Source: Mantis religiosa
Taxonomy: Eukaryota > Arthropoda > Insecta > Mantodea > Mantidae
Reading direction: 5' to 3'
Length of the DNA: 64,000 nt
Assembly (NCBI GenBank): GCA_030765055.1
Contig: CM060952.1
Span: 172,467,432 to 172,531,431, forward strand
In this document: positions 23,910 through 35,418 of the stretch, piece by piece
How the letters are laid out: every line of letters begins with the position of its first letter
Numbering within the stretch: position 1 is the first letter of the stretch
Notes under the pieces: generated by a model
Seen by the model: the letters and a program-made list of their open reading frames with translations, nothing else
Databases searched by the model: none
Told to the model about the DNA's origin: nothing
Translations under genes and position numbers: made by a program

Positions 23910-24052
<143 letters not shown>

Positions 24053-24057
24053 ACTCA

Positions 24058-24733
<676 letters not shown>

Positions 24734-25518
24734 GTGTGCTCTTTAACGAAATATACATTTTGTGTAGTAATATTTTTGTTTATCTCTTACTGTTTACCAC
24801 TTAGACATAAGTAATCCAGAATAAAGACGACTTCTGAAGACATTCGCAGAAAATGCAAGATATACATTTGTTTTGCATGAAAATATCCTGCACATAGGCT
24901 ATTTTAATCAAAAACTTCGGAGCCATTTTTGAGAAAATCAAAATTTCGTAAATAGTTCCACATGGATGTCGGTCTAAGGTAGGGGATTTTCTTGAAAATC
25001 TTAGTGTTGCATCCTTGTACGAGTAAGCTAAACTTTACTTTCAAGTTTTGTATTTAACCAACCGTTCGTTTTTATGGGAATATTAGAAACACACTTTGTC
25101 TTTCGGACACACACACGTGCACGCGCATACACACATATCTAAAAATACAATTTTTTTGAAGTTAGGATACCTCAAAATGTGCTTCCACTAAAATCTCGAA
25201 TTTTTGGGGGAGTGCAGTAAGTTCGCATCTACTATGTACAGGGTTTATTGTTTACATGATCCTCACAAACAAGTGAGTGCGATTACGCGTGAAACTTGGT
25301 AAAGATATTTCTAGCTCTCTGTCCTATACCTACTCATTTCACCCAAGTCTGCATTAGCAAAATTAAACAAATAAAATAAAAATAAAACATGAGATGAAAG
25401 AAACGAGGTTTCTACACAACTGCATCTCTTTATATGTGTACTGATTTAGGGTAATTAATATAATTACCCTTCTATTGCAAAAATCACTCTCGAAAACATA
25501 AAAGAAATATATATATAT
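24734..25518. other. Unidentified; (AT)n at 25508-25522
   Basis: AT-rich, no gene recognised. A CA-rich stretch lies at about 25107-25138. Confidence 0.4.
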
Positions 25519-25522
25519 ATAT

Positions 25523-26029
25523 TGTGACTTTGTGGGTTCGTGAAATGAAAAGTCCAATTACACAAACTCAACAATGTTCTTTATTTCCACCGACTTACAG
25601 TTTAACACTTGCCAATTACACAGAATTACGTACTGCACACAATTACAATTCACCAGTTCGTCCGTTACCGTTCAGATGCACGTACACAATTACGTAAAGT
25701 CTTCCGTTGCACATACACAGTCTTCTCGTCCTTACACTAGTACTGCACTCTTACGCTGATTGCCAAGAACTGACTAACTAACACCTCCTCTTGCCCGACA
25801 TGCTGCTTATATAGGGTCCGCTTGCCGATCTGGAAGGTTCTCCATTAGATGAAATATCCCGTAAGTTCGAGAACACAGGTGGAACAGAAAGAGACGGCAC
25901 AGTGATGTTTTTCTCCCAGCCACCTCCTGTCACCACTATAAGACAAACGAGGGGGGGCGTGGCTAACACGGACCTCCCCTGCTTCCCGCTCTCAGCTGGT
26001 CTATAGGGTGTTCCAACGCTCGGGTGACA
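25523..26029 (-). mobile_element. Solo LTR of a Ty3/gypsy-like retrotransposon
   Basis: 507 bp bounded by TGT...ACA. Read on the minus strand it begins TGTCACCCGAGCGTTGGAAC and ends CACGAACCCACAAAGTCACA. Flanks are ATAT on both sides (25519-25522 and 26030-26033), a 4 bp duplication of the sort made by gypsy-type integrases at AT-rich targets. A TATA box (CTATATAA, 25808-25815) and polyadenylation signal (AATAAA, 25580-25585) are in the right order. No internal region remains, so it arose by LTR-LTR recombination. The 3' end is shared with the LTRs at 46925, 51319 and 56714. Confidence 0.85.
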
Positions 26030-26144
26030 ATATATACATATTTCTAGAATTGAAATCTAATTATAAGTTAGTAAAAAGTAAGTCTACAGTGTGAGCAGTC
26101 ATTTCAGAATTCATACTTTATTAATTGCATGCATAGCTCCTTGT

Positions 26145-26383
26145 AGGCCGCGCCGTGGCTTAGTGGTTAGACCGCTTGGCTCTCACCAAGGCGGCCCGGG
26201 TTCGATCCCAGGTGACCGCAAAGTGAGATTTGTGGCGGACAACATGGCGCTGGGGCGGGTTTTCTCCGGAATCTGCGGTTTCCCCCGCCATCTCATTCCA
26301 CCGGTGCTCCATCTTCATCTCATGTATCATCAGTGTCATCGCCTGCGGTGCCATATGTAGTAAACGCGGGCGTAAAACACTAG

Positions 26384-26385
<2 letters not shown>
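26145..26385 (+). mobile_element. tRNA-Glu-like SINE, family D (copy 1)
   Basis: The head has an A box (GTGGCTTAGTGGTTAGACC, about 26154-26172), an anticodon-loop-like CTCTCAC and a B box (GGGTTCGATCCC, about 26198-26209), closely resembling an insect tRNA-Glu(CTC). The body follows (GGCGGGTTTTCTCCGGAATC ... GTAGTAAACGCGGGCG). It ends in a (CA)n tract. tRNA gene finders may call the head as a tRNA, but it lacks a proper acceptor stem and is repeated at 31885 and 62713. Confidence 0.85.

Positions 26386-26442
<57 letters not shown>
26384..26442. repeat. (CA)n microsatellite at the SINE 3' end
   Basis: About 58 bp of CA directly after the family D body, probably grown from the SINE tail. Confidence 0.95.
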
Positions 26443-26443
<1 letters not shown>

Positions 26444-28395
26444 CTTCTTGTAGATACGTATTGGTTGGATACACTAAATTTGTGTGAAGGTGCATCTATT
26501 ACTTACATATTTGATAAACACTTCTCCTAAAGAGAAGACTTGATGCACAGTGCAGCACCCACAATCATTCGCCAATGGTGTTATAGGAATGCTGTGTTTT
26601 CTGGGCGTACTATGAAGTTGATATTTTAATTCTCCTTTTTCCTGAAAATCGGACCTTGTGGAACGGAGGGTTAGTCATAATGCTTTAGAATATTGTTAAA
26701 AAACATGTAAGAATTTTGTTTAATTTAACTAACTTTTTGCATATGTTTGAGTTAGCTTTGTTGGCAGAAAAATAAAACATAACTGCAATTTTATGAATGT
26801 TCGATAGGCGGTCCAACATATTTATTAGAAAAATTACAGCTGCGTGTATGCGTGCGTGGGTGGGTGTGTAATTACCAACGTGATGCATTAAAAAATTTGG
26901 TACTCTTAATTTCATAGGAAATTGAAATTGACTTATATATGGACGCTCTTTAACTGCTCGTTCCATTCTTTGTTGGGCATGAAGACCGCTTAATTTGTTG
27001 CGTTCTCTCGAAGGTCCCTCGTTTCTCCGAGAGTAGAAGCGATACAGAAATTAAGAATTGCAATGTATAAAGAATCATGATGGATTTCAAAGGAATGTTG
27101 GTTCTTTGTTACAACACGTGCAGGTGCAGTGGAGTCAAATAGCAGTTGGGGGAGGATAGTTGTTACACCAAAAGAAATGCAAGAAACAGTGTCCTTAGCA
27201 GATTTCTTAAGGGTAGCACTTGACTCTGTTGAATGGGGTATTCTTCGGACCCTTCATAATGGCATGGCAAAGTAGTCACAAAGGAAATCTTTGGTTGAAT
27301 AAAGGGTTTGCAGAAAGTGAAAGCTATACACCCACGCGCATCTGTGGAGGACAGTTCATGGATTGGAGCCGATTAGGGCGGTCCTCTTCTTCTGTCTTGG
27401 TCGAGGGCAGACCAGAAGTGATGAGAGAAGATATTTGTCGGTTTATACGTAGCTAATTAAGTATTATCGAGTAATAAGCATTCCGCCTTCAGTAATTTTA
27501 AAAAGTCATATTGGTAATCCTTGGCCGGCAACTTCGAGTTTAATGTAATAATAAAAGAAGCAGACATTAAACCAGTTTGAAACGGGCATTCCAGTGTCAT
27601 TAAAACCATCCGTCTCATATATATCCACACACACCCTGGGAGAAACCTCATTTCTTTACCCTGAGCTAAACACCCGTTATTTCCATTTGCATCAAACTGT
27701 CGCGACAACGTGGTAACCTTTGCTCGCCACGTATATTGTTGCTTACCTTTCGTCGTACTCGTCGATGTTGTGTGGCTTAGAAGGCGTGATGATATCAGGA
27801 TCTGCCATCACTGCTAATTGCTATGGAGTTCGTGCTGTTTTTGGGGAGAAAATTTGGGTATTTCTCAGGATTCTTCGTAAGATAAAATCCTCTGTTTTGT
27901 GTCGGCGTTCGAGTTACGCGGATGTCTCCAGGTTTTCAGTAAATTACGCGCCACTCGCGGAAAGAAAATATTTAACTGAATAGGAGAATTTTGTTAATAT
28001 CGTCGGAAGCACCTCGCGCTTCACTGGATGCAAATTACTTAACGTCGGTTGATGCTGCGGGATAACACTTTACCCTCTACCCAGACTTCGCCAGACTGCC
28101 TCAAATTTCACCCCGACACATAATTTTCTACAACCCTGGGAAGCTTCAGAATTTTCCGAATCGAAGTCAGTATTTCTCTCTTCCCAGTGGTTACTTCATT
28201 TTCCTCTTTGCTTTAATAGGTTCCCTCTATGAACTTGAACATTCTAACGGCATTCAAAACAATTTCTGTGGTAGACGCTTTTGCCCCAGAGAAACAGTAA
28301 ATTCTTCTTCACTCCCTACACAAAAGGAAAGACAATAACCTTTATGGCACCCTCTAAGGGTAACAACTGATTTGAGGAAAGTGTGCCTTACTTAT
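26443..28395. other. Unidentified, possibly single-copy sequence
   Basis: Nearly 2 kb with no TE hallmark and more balanced composition. A small open frame at 27220-27456 (78 codons) and others lack recognisable domains. A host intron or intergenic DNA is the simplest reading. Confidence 0.4.
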
Positions 28396-28396
28396 A

Positions 28397-29345
28397 CGGG
28401 GCTGTTCAATAAAGAATGATCATAATTATTTTACGGTAATAATTTTTCGTACTAAAATTCAACCTTATACTCTGTTAGCTTAATGTGAAACAAACACGCC
28501 GTAGTAGTTTCATTGTTGATACTCCTGGTTCCCGCCTGTGAGAACCAGGCAAGTTCAGACATGTTCAGTATCACCTACCACTGCAATGGAGGTAACACGC
28601 GAGGAACGATATGCGGCTTTGAAATTCTGCTTTCTTCTTAGCAAATCTTCAGTTGAGGTCTATACAATGTTACAGGATGTTAAAGTTGATGTTAGAGGAA
28701 GATCCGGAGTTTCTTTCAAACGTAATCACTGCTGATGAAACTTGGCTACATCATTTTGATCCTGAGATCAAACAGCAAAGCTTCATCACCAACCCCCAAA
28801 AAAGCAAAAGTGGTTGCTTCTGCTGGGAAAGTTATGGTCATGTCATTCTTTGATATTCATGGAATGGTTTATCAGCATGTTGTACCTGCACACACACCAG
28901 TAACTGCACAATACTACAAGGATATCCTGAAAACATTGCAAGTCCATATCAGGCGCAAAAAAAAAAAAAACACATTTCCGTGAAGCAGGCTGGATGTTGC
29001 ACCACGGCACCACGATAATGCGCGGCCGCATATTGCCAATGTTGTTGCTGAATATCCTGCAAAAATCAACGTGAAAAGCATCCCTAACCCTTCCTATAGT
29101 TCGGAATTGAGCCCCATGTGACTTTTCTCTATTCCCTAACTTGAAGAAACGCCTTCGTGGTAGGCATTATCCATAATCAGAAGCAATGGTGAAGGCTGCG
29201 GAGGCGACTTTGAAGGATATCTGAAATATGGCTTCCAGCATGTCTTTGAAGACCGTCAGAAATGCTGGGACAAGTGCATCGCATTCAGGGGAGGCTATTT
29301 TGAGAAGGACCATGAAAATTATGAGGATGAGTAAAGGGACGTTGT

Positions 29346-29381
<36 letters not shown>

Positions 29382-29409
29382 TGAATCTTTCTTTATTGAA
29401 CAGCCCTGG
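28397..29409 (+). mobile_element. Mariner copy, different internal deletion (copy 2)
   Basis: TA flanks at 28395-28396 and 29410-29411; left end CGGGGCTGTTCAATAAAGAA, right end the matching inverted repeat. Unlike copies 1 and 3 it keeps the transposase start (28587-28680: MEVTREERYAALKFCFLLSK, the helix-turn-helix start), then is deleted to the LEEDPEFLSNVITADETW block. The second catalytic Asp region is disrupted near 29000. An A33 run (29347-29379) sits near the right end. Several stops; non-autonomous. Confidence 0.9.
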
Positions 29410-30186
29410 TACCAAAACCTAGCAGACTTTTTCTAGTAAATAAGCCTATATTTATTGATTTTTTGATTTATTTAATAAAGCGGGGCAGGGAAGTTCGTAC
29501 CGCTCGCCGTCCCCTATGCAGGTTACGACCGACCTTCTCCCGGCATCCAAACAAGTCATAGATAAGAGACACACAGCTGAGAGGCATTGAAACCAGTTGC
29601 CCAGAGAAAAAAAAATGACTTACGAGACATTGGTAAATGCATATCTATTTAGATTATGTACAACATACAAATTCTTATATAGTACATACGGGCTTGTCTC
29701 TGGCTGATCTCATTATTTAAATAGGCACATAGTGGCAACACGCAAGCAATTATAACGCAGATTGTAATATTTCCTGATCGAATGTAAAATAATAACCAAA
29801 TAATAAAATTAAATTCTTAAATATCTGAAGACTCTTACTAGACAAAATGCAAAAGCAGGCATTTTACTACATATTTACTCATCTGCGGCCGTATTACTAA
29901 AGGTAATAATGTACCTCTGAAGCATTTAAAATGAAAAACACAATCTATGTCCCGTAAAACAAGATTTAGTTGATTGATAATCTGTTGAAAATTCGTTAAT
30001 GATTTCAGCTAATTTAGTTTCTCGATCTGGCTTCTCTTTTTTCCATGTTAGTTGAAGTATCCCACTGAAATGTCAATGTAAATAATGAAGTAAATAAGGA
30101 CATGAATAAGTACACTGCTAGAAAATATACAATGGTTAGACAGCAAATTTAGTTGCTCATCTTTGAAGCACAATAAAGATGTTATT

Positions 30187-31264
30187 CAAATAGATAGATA
30201 GATACTTTATTTCACTGCTTAGAGCATGGCCCGGTGGCAGCGCTGTCAATATAATATACAATTCTTTACAGTATGATATACAATTCTTTACAGTATAATA
30301 TACAACTCCTTACAATATAATATACAATTCCTTACAACATATATACAATTCCTTTCATGCACTATGACTATGCACTATGGTAACAATATAATATACAATT
30401 CCTTACAACATATATACAATTCCTTTCATGCACTATGGTAACTATACAGGATTTCTTTTTAACCTCTCTTTGAAATTATTTACATTTGGAGGCAAAGTCT
30501 CCAGTAATTCTGCAGTCAAATTGTTCCAGTCATTAATTGTTCTATTGGTAAAGGAAAATTTACCTATATCAGTTTTCTGTTCCCTATTTCTTATTTTTTT
30601 AGAGTGATCATTCCTTCCCCTATATGATGGTGTCAACAACCGCTTTGTTATATCTTTCCATGCAGGTTCCCCCTTATATGCTCTAAAAATTGCACATAGC
30701 CTTGCCCGTTTTCTACGTTTCTCCAATGATTCCCAGGAGGTAGCAGTGCCTGTAGGGTTTTCAAATCGCATTCCTCTATCAACAAATTTAGCTGCTCGTT
30801 TTTGGACTCTCTCGAGTGCTTGTTTTTGACCAACCCGACATGGATCCCAGCATGCCGCGTTATATTCTAATATTGGTCGGACTAAGGATGTGTAAGCTAA
30901 ATTTCGCGATTTCCCATTGCTGCGTTTTAATATTCTCATTACAAAGTGTAATGCTTTGCAGGCTTTTCCAGTGACCGAGTTTACATGTTCCCCCCATTCC
31001 AATCTTTAATTTATTATTACACCTAGATATCTAGTGCTACTTACCCTGGGTATTCTCTTGTTATCTAATTTATACATCACATTTTCTTCTGTTCTTGTCC
31101 TTGAAAATATAATTGTTTTAAATTTACTTGGATTTATCTCCATTTGATTGGATTGCGCCCAGAGTTGAATTTTGTTTAAATCTTCTTGTAAATTGTTAAC
31201 GTCACCTTCGGTCTTGATATTTCTATAGATTATACAATCATCCGCAAAAAGCCGAATGTCTTGC
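30187..31264 (-). pseudogene. 5'-truncated LINE inserted in the DNA element
   Basis: Minus-strand frames 31264-31006 and 31002-30442 form one RT C-terminal half broken by a single TAA (31003-31005). Landmarks: LFADDCIIYRNI (motif C FADD, about 31255-31220), INPSKFKTIIFSR, RYLGVIIN, TGKACKALHFVMRILKR, SLVRPILEYNAACWDPCR, RVQKRAAKF, RTINDWNNL. The 3' UTR contains tandem GAATTGTATATTATATTG-like units (30246-30430) and the element ends AATAAAGTATCTATCTATCT, an ATCT simple tail. Only one stop in this part, so it is relatively young. Motifs A and B are missing by truncation. Confidence 0.85.
30246..30430. repeat. Minisatellite in the LINE 3' UTR
   Basis: Several imperfect tandem units of about 20-25 bp (ATATACAATTCCTTACA-like on the plus strand), including a longer doubled block ending CATGCACTATGGTAAC. 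The tandem array is confined to the LINE 3' UTR. Confidence 0.8.
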
Positions 31265-31426
31265 TTTCTACCAATGTGCTCTGTGTCATGTAGTTGCACC
31301 TGTTTTGCAGTAATGAGTTGCACTCTACGATGAACCTTGCCCTTGCTAGTAGCGCTGCGTTATATAGCCATGCCTGGCCGCTCTTACACTGCTCAAGGAA
31401 ATCGGTAGGAACTTCCTAGCTCTGCT

Positions 31427-31619
31427 AAGTATTGAAGTTTATACCATTTTATGCACATTTTCAAGGACTTCCCTGTGATACATCCTCTACAAGTACTTAT
31501 AATATAAAAGCCATAGATATTTGCAATTGAATAATACATAATTGTTACTAAGCTCTCAATTAATAATATCTAATAGTTCATTTGTTATACAAGGATGGGG
31601 AGGCAGGGATATTTCTACA
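31427..31619. other. Unidentified AT-rich spacer
   Basis: Nothing recognised. Confidence 0.4.
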
Positions 31620-31830
31620 AATTTGACTTAGAGGCCTCTTTATCAGGGTTCGAGGCTCTTTTACATGCATAAATACACGGTACGAGGTCACCGGCTTTGC
31701 TTCTCTTCAGAAGGAGGTCATGTTGAGTTTTAATCCGGATAAATCCAAGGCCCTCTACCGGGTTTGAACCAGCGAGCCCGTGAACCAGAGGCTAATATGT
31801 TGCCCCTAGACCCGGTTGACAACATTTCAT
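31620..31830 (-). mobile_element. Possible tRNA-derived SINE, family F
   Basis: Minus-strand head GGTCTAGGGGCAACATATTA and B box TGGTTCAAACCC (about 31761-31772), then a body including CTGATAAAGAGGCCTC. A diverged relative may lie at 63490-63640. Confidence 0.5.
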
Positions 31831-31884
31831 AAGATAACATCCGATTTGACCTTTTTTTTAATTAAGGTCCTCCTTTAAGTCATA

Positions 31885-32100
31885 TCGGACGATGTGTGTA
31901 GTGTTTAACGCACGCTTTTACTACATACGGCACCGCAGGCGGTGACACTGATGATACATGAGATGAAGATGGAACACTGGTGGAATGAAGTGGCGGGGAA
32001 AACCAGAGGTCCCGGAGAAAACCCGCCCCAGAGCCGTGTTGTCCACTACAAATCTCACTTTGCGGTCGCCTGGGATAGAACCCGGGCCGCCTTGGTGAGA
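31885..32100 (-). mobile_element. tRNA-Glu-like SINE, family D (copy 2)
   Basis: The minus strand matches the body and head of the copy at 26145, from CTCTCACCAAGGCGGCCCGG back to GTAGTAAAAGCGTGCGTTAA. The first part of the A box is missing where family C begins. Confidence 0.8.
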
Positions 32101-32145
32101 GATATTGGATGATGAATGAAATGAGTAAAGTGATGGGGGTCCATG

Positions 32146-32812
32146 ACCGAGCGGGATGGCTCAGGCGGTTTCGTCTGAGACCCGCATTCGGGAGGTCCCG
32201 GTTCAATTCCCGGGGCCGACCTACCTGATCTACCGACCTGACCCATGTTTTCCTCGGGGGTTTTCTCGGGTCGCTAGGCGAATGATGGACGGGTTAATTA
32301 CATCCCCCGCATTTCCTCTCCCTCCAATTCATCTCCATTATCATTTCATATTATTTCTCATCTGGTGGTCTCTTTCAGGGTGGAATTGTCGGCGGGTGTC
32401 TCGGCGGTGCTTAGCAGGATGATATGCTCTGAGGTAAACTACTTCCTCCTCCGGTAGGTCAGTTGCTCGCCTCAGCTCCTCTGCTGGGACCATTTCGGGA
32501 CCTCTCGCCAGGGACCTTTGGGGCTCGGATCGCCTGCCTGGGACCAATAGGGCTCGGCCGTTGCCGTTCGTGGTTGCCGTTCCGTTGTAGCGGAGTGATT
32601 TCGTTGTCCTGGCCTGTCGGGGGAAGTCTCTATCCAAGTAAACTGTAGGGTCTCTACCCTCTGTACTGTCGTGGTTCTTTGGGTCGGCAGCCCTCTGTCT
32701 CCTTCACCTCATCCTTCCTCCCGGGGGTGCCCCCACTTGGGGGCATAGGAACAAAGGGCCCAGCATGGTGGCCTACGTACCGAATCCCCTCCGTAATGAA
32801 ATTGCAATCCCA
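32146..32812 (+). mobile_element. tRNA-derived element, family C, long form
   Basis: The head ACCGAGCGGGATGGCTCAGG and B box GGTTCAATTCCC (about 32199-32210) are followed by the common body (CTAGGCGAATGATGGACGGG) and then a GC-rich extension of about 400 bp (32410-32812) not present in the short copies. The extension recurs at 33090 (inverted) and 53280. No protein motif is seen in it. Total about 670 bp, long for a SINE. Confidence 0.75.
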
Positions 32813-32817
32813 TCCCG

Positions 32818-32975
32818 GGGTTCATGGAGCTTAGAGATACCCGACATTCGTCTTTCAGGATAAGGGAAAACCCTGGAAAAACATTATCCAGGTAACTCAG
32901 CCTTACCGAGATTCGAATTCGGGATCTCTTGAACGTGAGGCAGACATGCTACCATCTACGCTACTAAGGCGGGCG
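32818..32975 (-). mobile_element. tRNA-derived SINE, family B (copy 2, truncated)
   Basis: Head and first body half on the minus strand (GCCCGCCTTAGTAGCGTAGA ... GGATAATGTTTTTCCAGGGT). The distal end is missing where family C ends. Confidence 0.8.
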
Positions 32976-33089
32976 ATTGGGCCTTCGATGTCAATATCGT
33001 GAAATTAAAATTTTTGCACACTTATATTTAAATCTTGTAAACATCATCCATGTGCTGTCATAAAATCAGTAAAATACAGCCTAAAATTG

Positions 33090-33475
33090 TATTGGGGATT
33101 GCGATTTCATTAGGGAGGGGATTCGGTACGTAGGCCACCATTCTGAGCCCTTTGTTACTATGCCCCCAAGTGGAGACACCCCAGGAGGAAGGATGAGGCG
33201 AAGGGGACAGAGGGCGGCCGACCCAAGGAGCCACGGCAGAACAGAGGGCAGGGTCCCCACAGTTTACTTGGATAGAGACTTCCCCCGACAGGCCAGGACA
33301 ACGAACTCGCTCCCCCACAGCGGAACGGCGAGCCCAGCAGCCGAGCCCTAATGGTCCCAGGCAGGCGATCCGAGCCCCAAAGATCCCTGGCTGGCGGTCC
33401 CGAAATGGTCCCAGTAGAGGAGCTGAGGCCAGCAACCGACCTACCGGAGAAGGGACCTACCGGAGAAGGGAATAT
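33090..33475 (-). mobile_element. Family C GC-rich body fragment, inverted relative to 32410-32812
   Basis: Reverse-complement match to the GC-rich extension of the copy at 32146, head missing. A 16 bp tandem duplication (ACCGGAGAAGGGACCT-like) ends it at 33445-33475. The two extensions form an inverted pair about 280 bp apart. Confidence 0.8.
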
Positions 33476-34430
33476 GTATATGTTTAATTAGTTATGTTAG
33501 CAAAAACAACTATGATGTCATTATACAGTCGACTTATGCCATGGCTAAGAAAATCATTTTATTATTCAATGAAACATAGGAAAACGTTTGGGTGAGGAAC
33601 TGATTGTATACTAAATGTACATTAAATGGAAGATTGTAATTGCAATGGAATTCTGTGTTCATCTTGCATTTGTAATCTTTTCAATATATTACTTCAAAAT
33701 ATTGTGTTAATGTCTGTATTTCAAATCATTTTTTTTTCTCAAATGTGAGTGTTTTGCAATACACTTTATTATCAAGAGTTTTGTATTAATTGCCATTTTT
33801 TTTGTAAGCTTGCTTGTAATTTCTAAAATATTAAATTTTTGTAAGTCGAATCTAGGTAGTGTGCACTACAATTTATTTTTTCTTTTTAAGGGTACCCTTA
33901 ATTAGGTTTATCTGTGGCCACACTCATAGTTTTCATATTGTTAACATATGCGCATATATATTGCTGTTCTTTATTGTAATTTTAGCTTCATTTCTTCAAA
34001 AACTTTGATGTATTTGTAATCACAGCTTATTTTCAATATTTTGTTTGTGATCTAATGTTATCTACTCAATTTGTATGTCACTTTCAATTACATTTCTTTG
34101 TCTCTGATACTCTTGTAAATTTGTTCCAGTTTGGTTAGTTGAATGTCATTAGGAGCCCCAGGTATAACACATCTAGCCACTATTTACTGCAACTACAACA
34201 CCCCCCCCCAACTCTCTGGCAGGTTTGCTAGCAACCTGTGTATGGTCATCCTCTACAGCACACTCACAATCGTCGGGTGGGGGACGTCTTTTCCCCTCAC
34301 CACAGGTTCCAGTGGACTCATGTATTAGCCGAGTAAGGGCCGACACTACCTTATGTACTATAATCATGTGTGGGAAATGGTTCCCCTGATTAAAACAGAC
34401 ATCTACAGTGACTAGTGCTTCCAAGAAAAA
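33476..34430 (+). other. AT-rich block resembling an mRNA 3' UTR
   Basis: U-rich sequence with many TTTGTAAT and TTGTATTT words and no frame of note, leading to an A-rich tract. It could be a host gene 3' UTR or a retrocopy. No coding exon could be identified. Confidence 0.25.
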
Positions 34431-34432
34431 GG

Positions 34433-34466
<34 letters not shown>
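34431..34466. repeat. Poly(A) tract
   Basis: GGAAAAAA... with an uninterrupted A run of about 30 from about 34434. Confidence 0.95.
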
Positions 34467-34468
<2 letters not shown>

Positions 34469-34784
34469 ACACACACTTTGGTGGTGCATCTAATTCAGTG
34501 GGGTTGTGCTATGACAGTGATTTTTTTTATTTTATTTTGTGGCTAAACTATCAAACTAACAGTTGTATACTGGGGACTCCACAGTTATCAGTTTTTTCTT
34601 AAAAATGTTTAAATGTACTGTAACACTATGTCAACATTAATGTAATATTGTTTTAAAGATCAATGTATCCATTTATCTTTGGGGAAGCGAGGGAGAGATG
34701 TCATAGATTGTAGTAATTTACTCTGTTGACTCAAGTAGTAGGTGACGTCACTCCCTCCGCTCCTTTATGACTAGATGAATAATC

Positions 34785-34785
<1 letters not shown>
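34467..34785. other. Unidentified sequence
   Basis: Nothing recognised. Confidence 0.4.
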
Positions 34786-34786
<1 letters not shown>

Positions 34787-34851
<65 letters not shown>

Positions 34852-34872
34852 CTCTCTCTCTCTCTCTCTCTG
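34787..34872. repeat. (AG)n followed by (CT)n, palindromic microsatellite
   Basis: About 62 bp of AG switches without spacer to about 24 bp of CT, so the tract is self-complementary around the switch. Confidence 0.95.
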
Positions 34873-35159
34873 TAATTGCCAACTGATTGAACAACATGTA
34901 TCTGTAGGCAGCTCCGCTTCTGGGCAGGTAAGCGGCCATTATGGCCGCCTTTGTAAATCTGTTTGTTGTAGTAAATATTCTTATTAAGTGAATTCCACTT
35001 TTAATTAGCTTTACTCTACCTTTTTACCAATGAACCATTATAGAAAAGATCCCATCCTCTCGCTAAAGTATGTAGTTCTGCTCTGAGTGTTTGCTCCCGA
35101 GTGTTCGACCTGACCACGTGTTCCTTAATTAGTCACAAAGTAAGAATAGGTCGTCATCC
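34873..35159. other. Unidentified sequence
   Basis: A CAGGTAAG donor-like word occurs at about 34925 but no exon can be supported. Confidence 0.35.
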
Positions 35160-35418
35160 CGCCATGCACCGTCGAGACACTCGCCGACACTTCTACCCTG
35201 TAAGAGAACACCAGATGAGTGATGACATGAAATGATAATGGATATGAATTGGAGGGACAGTAAATTCGGGGGATGTAATTAACCTACCCAGCATTCGCAT
35301 AGCGACCCGGGAAAATCCCCGAAAAAGCCGATGGGTCAGACAGGTCGGCCACGGGAATCGAACCTGGGCCTCCCGAATGCGGGCCACAGACGAAACCGCC
35401 TGATCCATCCCGTTCGGT
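35160..35418 (-). mobile_element. tRNA-derived element, family C, short form
   Basis: Minus-strand head ACGGGATGGATCAGGCGGTT and B box GGTTCGATTCCC (about 35354-35365), then the family body to CGGCGAGTGTCTCGACGG. The GC-rich extension is absent. Confidence 0.8.

Larger units (their letters stand above)
29479..31426. mobile_element. Inverted-repeat DNA element (copy 1), split by a LINE
   Basis: The left end AGCGGGGCAGGGAAGTTCGT and right end ATCGGTAGGAACTTCCTAGC...TCTGCT are inverted. The sequence aligns throughout with 38871-39733, showing this is one element whose two halves (29479-30186 and about 31265-31426) are separated by a LINE. The interior carries a decayed minus-strand coding-like stretch (LLCFKDEQLNLL), better preserved in copy 2. 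The transposon superfamily could not be assigned. Confidence 0.7.

Noticed and set aside
26145..26225. A genuine tRNA-Glu gene
   Set aside because: The anticodon-arm and B-box regions look good, but the acceptor stem does not pair properly and the sequence continues into a repeated SINE body.
26443..28395. Host exons in the less repetitive 2 kb
   Set aside because: No frame longer than about 90 codons, no recognised domain and no convincing splice-site pairs.
34925..34935. Splice donor CAGGTAAG
   Set aside because: The upstream frame is tiny and no acceptor or coding bias supports an exon.
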